From the NCBI GenBank assembly GCA_903858075.1, contig CAIOHI010000146.1:1-8892 (forward strand): 8,892 nucleotides of DNA, written 5' to 3'. Source of the stretch: an uncultured Actinomycetes bacterium (GTDB taxonomy: Bacteria; Actinomycetota; Acidimicrobiia; Acidimicrobiales; Ilumatobacteraceae). The notes beneath the pieces are model-generated. The model ran no database searches. It was not told where the DNA came from and saw only the letters and a list, made by a program, of their open reading frames with translations. Position 1 is the stretch's first letter. Every line of letters starts with the position of its first letter. Below are positions 6,005 to 8,892 of the stretch, piece by piece. The position numbers and the translations under genes are program-made.

Positions 6005-8313
6005 GCTGTCACCTCCTGGAGACTGTTGGTATCGGGTAGTGCTTTAGCAGCCTTAGCTGCTCTGACTTGGTTGACGATGTTGCGAACGAAGAGCACAAGG
6101 AAAATGCCCAAGACAATCGCCCATCCGCGGTTCCAGCTATCGGTACGCCATGGGTTGATACCAATGGCACCCCAGGCGCCACCACCGAGAAGGAATGGCC
6201 AGAGTCGTTTGAGAACAACACCCCATTCTTTTCCTCGAGCGATGAGAAGCCATGAGCCGAAGTGGCGCATGAGCGGCTGGAAAATAGATGCCTGACCTGC
6301 TGGGTGAATAATTGCTGTTGCGATCATTCCGAGTCCACCAAGAATTGCGGTGTATGAGTACAGCCCAGGTGAGTGGAAACTACCGAAGGTGTTGACAATT
6401 CCACCGCCGGCAATCATGCCACCAAGGATGGCACCGTTAATGGAGGTGATGCCGCCGAGGTAACAAAATGCCAGTGCCGACAAACCAATACCGTATTCCC
6501 AGTTTGTGGCAGCGGTGCTGCCTGTTTGGTATGCGGTCATGACGCCGGCAACACCAGCAACTGCTGACGCGATACCGAATGCAAGGAACTTAGTTCCGGG
6601 CACGTTTACTCCGGCCGATGCTGCTGCACGTTCGTTTGCACGTACAGCAAGGAATCGACGTCCGGTAGAACCGCGTCGCAGGTTTGCAACAACAACACAT
6701 AAACCCGCCAGCACAACTAAGCAAAACAGTGTGTACTTGGGGTTGTCGGTAAGGCCACTGCTACTTGTGGAGCCAATGTCGATGCCGAAGAAGAAAGGTG
6801 TGCCGAATTCGTAGGCAGAACCACCTTGCAACTTTGTTGCTGAAGGGTTGTCGAAGAACAGTGTCCACATTGAAATTGATGCGGCGATGGTGACTACCGC
6901 AAGTTGAACTCCACGAATTCGCAACGCGGGAATGGCAACAATGAGTCCTACAACGACCGCTGCAATAATTCCCATGAGCGAAGCAAGAGGCCACGGCCAG
7001 TGCGGCCCGCCAACTGCAAATGGGTTTTCGGCAGATGGTCCTTCGTTAGCCACAAATCGTGCGGTAACGAATGCTGCGGTTCCTGCTAGCGAAATTTGTA
7101 CGAGCGAGATCTGCCCTACATAACCAGCGAGAATGATAAAACTCAGACCAAACATTGCTGCGACGAGGCTTGCGGTAAATGAAAAGCCCCAGTTGCCAGT
7201 GAGACCGGCCCAGAGGAAGTCTCCGGGAAGACCAGCAGCAAAGAGGAAACCAAGGGGAACAAAGATGGCGACGTATTTACCAACACGCTTCGGGTACGGA
7301 GCAAGTGGCAGTCGCTTCTCTTCAATGTTGCCTCGAATGGGTAATGACTTACCTTTCAAAAAGAGCACTGCAACAATGATGATGAGCGGAATAGCATCGC
7401 GCGCTCCAGATTGCAGCCACGACGGGAACCAAGATTCACCCACCATCCAGGTGCTCGTGAAGGTCTGGAGTGCGCCGATGAGTAGTGCACCAGCAATTGC
7501 CAATGGAATTGATGACATGCTTCCGATGAGTGCGGCACCAAGTGCCGGAACAATGAGTGCAGTAAATTTACCAACGCTCAAAGACCCGGTAACGGTACCG
7601 GCCAAGATTCCGGCGAGTCCTGCAAGAAGTGCTGCGAGAACCCAGTTGAAGAGGGCCAATTTATCGGGCGAGTAGCCCAGTAGAACTGCGCCTTTTTCAT
7701 TGCCAGCAGCTGCGCGTGTGGCAAGCCCCGTGCGGGTGTAGCGGAAAATAGCCCACAAGACTGCGCCAACGATAATTGCGGAAGCAGCGAGGGCAAGTGC
7801 CTCAACAGAAACGGGTAAGCCAAGACCTAAAAAGTTTTTGAAGAGCACGTCTTTAAACAAGACAGCTTCTGGGTTAGGAATGGTGGAGCCAAACTGAAGA
7901 GAGGCAACACCAAGGAAGTAGGTCATTACTCCAATTGCACCAATGACTTTGCCCAACGGAGCCGCATTGCGTAATGGTTTGAAAACTAAGTAGTGAATGA
8001 GTGCACCTATTAAGACCGATGTAAGCAGTGCAAGTAAAACGCACAGCCAAAAGTTCATCGGCTGACCATCGGTCAGATTAAATCGGACAGGCAAGTTGAG
8101 CCATGAAGTGGGCAAAATGTCGAACCACGGTAGGCGAAAGACGCCTTCTGTGCGCAAGTTGTAAAACTGGAATGCCACGTACATGGCAATGGCGCCGTGT
8201 GAAAAGTTAATAACACCCGAACCTTTGTAGGCCACCACGATTCCCATGGCCATGAGGGCATAGAAACCCCCGGATCCTAAACCCATAATTGAATAAGCAA
8301 TTGCTTCTTTCAT
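6001..8313 (-). CDS. Fused LivH-LivM permease of a branched-chain amino acid type ABC importer
   Basis: This single 770-residue membrane protein joins the two permease subunits usually encoded by livH and livM. LivH half (about 1-325): GVINFSHGAIAMYVAF (33-48) and the coupling-helix block RAAAGNEKGAVLLGYSPDKLALFNWVLAALLAGLAGIL with the conserved GAxxAGxAG pattern. A charged linker (about 321-345, GNIEEKRLPLAPYPKR) leads to the LivM half (about 346-670), with LAGYVGQISLVQISLAG and the second coupling helix AVRANERAAASAGVNVPGTKFLAFGIASAVAGVAG (556-590). A further 100 residues add about two membrane segments not needed for LivM. ATG 8313 is chosen because GGGGGGAA lies just upstream and the LivH homology begins there; the open frame extending to 8373 runs into the terminator hairpin. 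It heads a livHM-livG-livF run behind the binding-protein gene. Such fusions are known in actinobacteria. Confidence 0.93.
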   Translation of the reverse strand: MKEAIAYSIMGLGSGGFYALMAMGIVVAYKGSGVINFSHGAIAMYVAFQFYNLRTEGVFRLPWFDILPTSWLNLPVRFNLTDGQPMNFWLCVLLALLTSVLIGALIHYLVFKPLRNAAPLGKVIGAIGVMTYFLGVASLQFGSTIPNPEAVLFKDVLFKNFLGLGLPVSVEALALAASAIIVGAVLWAIFRYTRTGLATRAAAGNEKGAVLLGYSPDKLALFNWVLAALLAGLAGILAGTVTGSLSVGKFTALIVPALGAALIGSMSSIPLAIAGALLIGALQTFTSTWMVGESWFPSWLQSGARDAIPLIIIVAVLFLKGKSLPIRGNIEEKRLPLAPYPKRVGKYVAIFVPLGFLFAAGLPGDFLWAGLTGNWGFSFTASLVAAMFGLSFIILAGYVGQISLVQISLAGTAAFVTARFVANEGPSAENPFAVGGPHWPWPLASLMGIIAAVVVGLIVAIPALRIRGVQLAVVTIAASISMWTLFFDNPSATKLQGGSAYEFGTPFFFGIDIGSTSSSGLTDNPKYTLFCLVVLAGLCVVVANLRRGSTGRRFLAVRANERAAASAGVNVPGTKFLAFGIASAVAGVAGVMTAYQTGSTAATNWEYGIGLSALAFCYLGGITSINGAILGGMIAGGGIVNTFGSFHSPGLYSYTAILGGLGMIATAIIHPAGQASIFQPLMRHFGSWLLIARGKEWGVVLKRLWPFLLGGGAWGAIGINPWRTDSWNRGWAIVLGIFLVLFVRNIVNQVRAAKAAKALPDTNSLQEVTA
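6011..6017 (-). promoter_or_regulatory. Strong Shine-Dalgarno for livG inside the permease gene
   Basis: AGGAGGT on the minus strand lies 6 nt before the livG ATG (6004), within the last codons of the fused permease. Together with the ATGA stop-start overlap it shows that livG translation is both coupled and independently strong. Confidence 0.8.
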
Positions 8314-8345
8314 TTCCCCCCGCAGTTCTCTGATTTTAGATATTA

Positions 8346-8385
8346 AAAAAGGGGGAGGTGCTCCGAGGAGCACCTCCCCCTTTTT
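8346..8385. terminator. Strong intrinsic terminator/attenuator between the binding-protein gene and livHM
   Basis: Perfect 18-bp arms AAAAAGGGGGAGGTGCTC (8346-8363) and GAGCACCTCCCCCTTTTT (8368-8385) flank a 4-base CGAG spacer. It has a GC-rich stem with a terminal T-run on either strand. It lies 27 bp after the stop of the substrate-binding protein gene and ends 32 bp before the fused permease ATG, all on the minus strand. No clear promoter was found between the hairpin and the permease start, so the permease, livG and livF are probably made by partial read-through. This would give more binding protein than transporter. Confidence 0.93.
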
Positions 8386-8412
8386 GGTTATTCGTATTTG
8401 TTAATTAGTTTT

Positions 8413-8892
8413 TTACTTTACTTCAGCAAGACGAATTGCATCACCCTTACCGAGCAGTGGTAAGCCAGAGAAGTTCTGGTTTGCCTTGTCGGCCTTGAGT
8501 GCAACTCCGTCCCAAATGCTTGCGCTGACTTGGCTTGCACATACCGATAGGTACGGAGCAAACGAAGCCTTGCAGAACAATCCGGTTGAACCGAATGCAC
8601 GATGTCCATTGGTGTTCTTCAAGATGTCGGTCATTGCCTTTGCAGTCAATGTACCCTTTACTTCTTGAGCAATTTGCCAGATGGTCATGATGCCGCCGAA
8701 GCCTTGTGTTGCAAAACCTGTTCCAGTGAGCTTGCGATCTTTGGAGTAGGTGTACATCTTGGTTCCGTAGGTAAGAGCATCTGTCTTATATGCACCAGTA
8801 AGTGCATCTGGGTCGAGAATGCTCAAGCCACCAACGGTGATGATGCCCTTGATCTTGTCTCCAAGTTTCACCATCGTTGGCGTATCGATGCA
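8413..8892 (-). CDS. ABC transporter substrate-binding protein (Peripla_BP_6/LivJ-K-like), N-terminus outside window
   Basis: This is the extracytoplasmic solute receptor of the Liv-type importer. Only the C-terminal 159 residues are present and the frame stays open to the right edge. Visible features fit the second lobe of a type I periplasmic binding fold: GDKIKGIITVGG near the left, GFGGIMTIWQIAQEVKGTLTAKAMTDILKNTNGHRAFGSTG (the helix after the hinge and the DxL segment typical of LivJ/K-like proteins), then a short C-terminal beta region. Three cysteines (in LFCKAS, SVCASQ and at the right-edge codon) are noted. Assignment leans on position: the gene directly precedes livHM, livG and livF on the same strand, separated only by a terminator hairpin. 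The ligand, signal peptide and lipobox cannot be judged from this fragment. Confidence 0.85.
   Translation of the reverse strand, partial: CIDTPTMVKLGDKIKGIITVGGLSILDPDALTGAYKTDALTYGTKMYTYSKDRKLTGTGFATQGFGGIMTIWQIAQEVKGTLTAKAMTDILKNTNGHRAFGSTGLFCKASFAPYLSVCASQVSASIWDGVALKADKANQNFSGLPLLGKGDAIRLAEVK

Noticed and set aside
8314..8373. Longer N-terminus for the fused permease starting at 8373
   Set aside because: It would translate through the terminator hairpin; ATG 8313 has a G-rich ribosome site and matches the LivH N-terminus.
1..8892. CRISPR arrays, insertion sequences, phage or toxin-antitoxin genes
   Set aside because: No regularly spaced repeats, transposase motifs, terminal inverted repeats with target duplications, or small toxin-like gene pairs were seen on either strand.

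Overview
The window looks like chromosomal DNA from an actinobacterium, probably an Acidimicrobiia-type lineage. This is inferred from gene content (an LivH-LivM fused permease, an MMPL exporter, an ECF sigma factor with a zinc-finger tail), the moderate base composition, and apparently leaderless promoters. No rRNA, tRNA, CRISPR array, insertion sequence or phage gene was seen. Nearly all of the window is coding, and no stretch over 300 bases lacks a gene.

Left block (1-3610, all minus strand, read right to left): a secreted NodB-type polysaccharide deacetylase; a small CsoR/CstR-family repressor whose promoter carries a perfect 22-bp operator palindrome; an MMPL/RND-type exporter 9 bp downstream of the repressor; then a 1-Cys peroxiredoxin cut by the window edge, preceded by a perfect 17-bp inverted repeat. 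The repressor keeps both family cysteines (C35, C64) but has Gly where the copper-binding His should be. That points to sensing of persulfide/reactive sulfur or another thiol reagent rather than Cu(I). Repressor, exporter and peroxidase together could form a thiol-stress export and detoxification unit. This is the most interesting part of the window and remains a hypothesis.

Middle (3728-4456, plus strand): an ECF-type sigma factor, divergent from the deacetylase, with a C-terminal Cys-x24-His-x3-Cys-x2-Cys motif resembling the zinc-binding anti-sigma (ZAS/zf-HC2) domain. Its last codons and stop lie inside a strong hairpin that also terminates the convergent transport operon.

Right block (4464-8892, all minus strand): a branched-chain/hydrophobic amino-acid type ABC importer in the order substrate-binding protein (partial), LivH-LivM fused permease, LivG, LivF. 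The permease and LivG overlap by 4 bp (ATGA). LivG and LivF either overlap (GTG start) or are 5 bp apart (ATG start). A strong hairpin terminator separates the binding-protein gene from the permease gene and probably sets a high binding-protein to transporter ratio.
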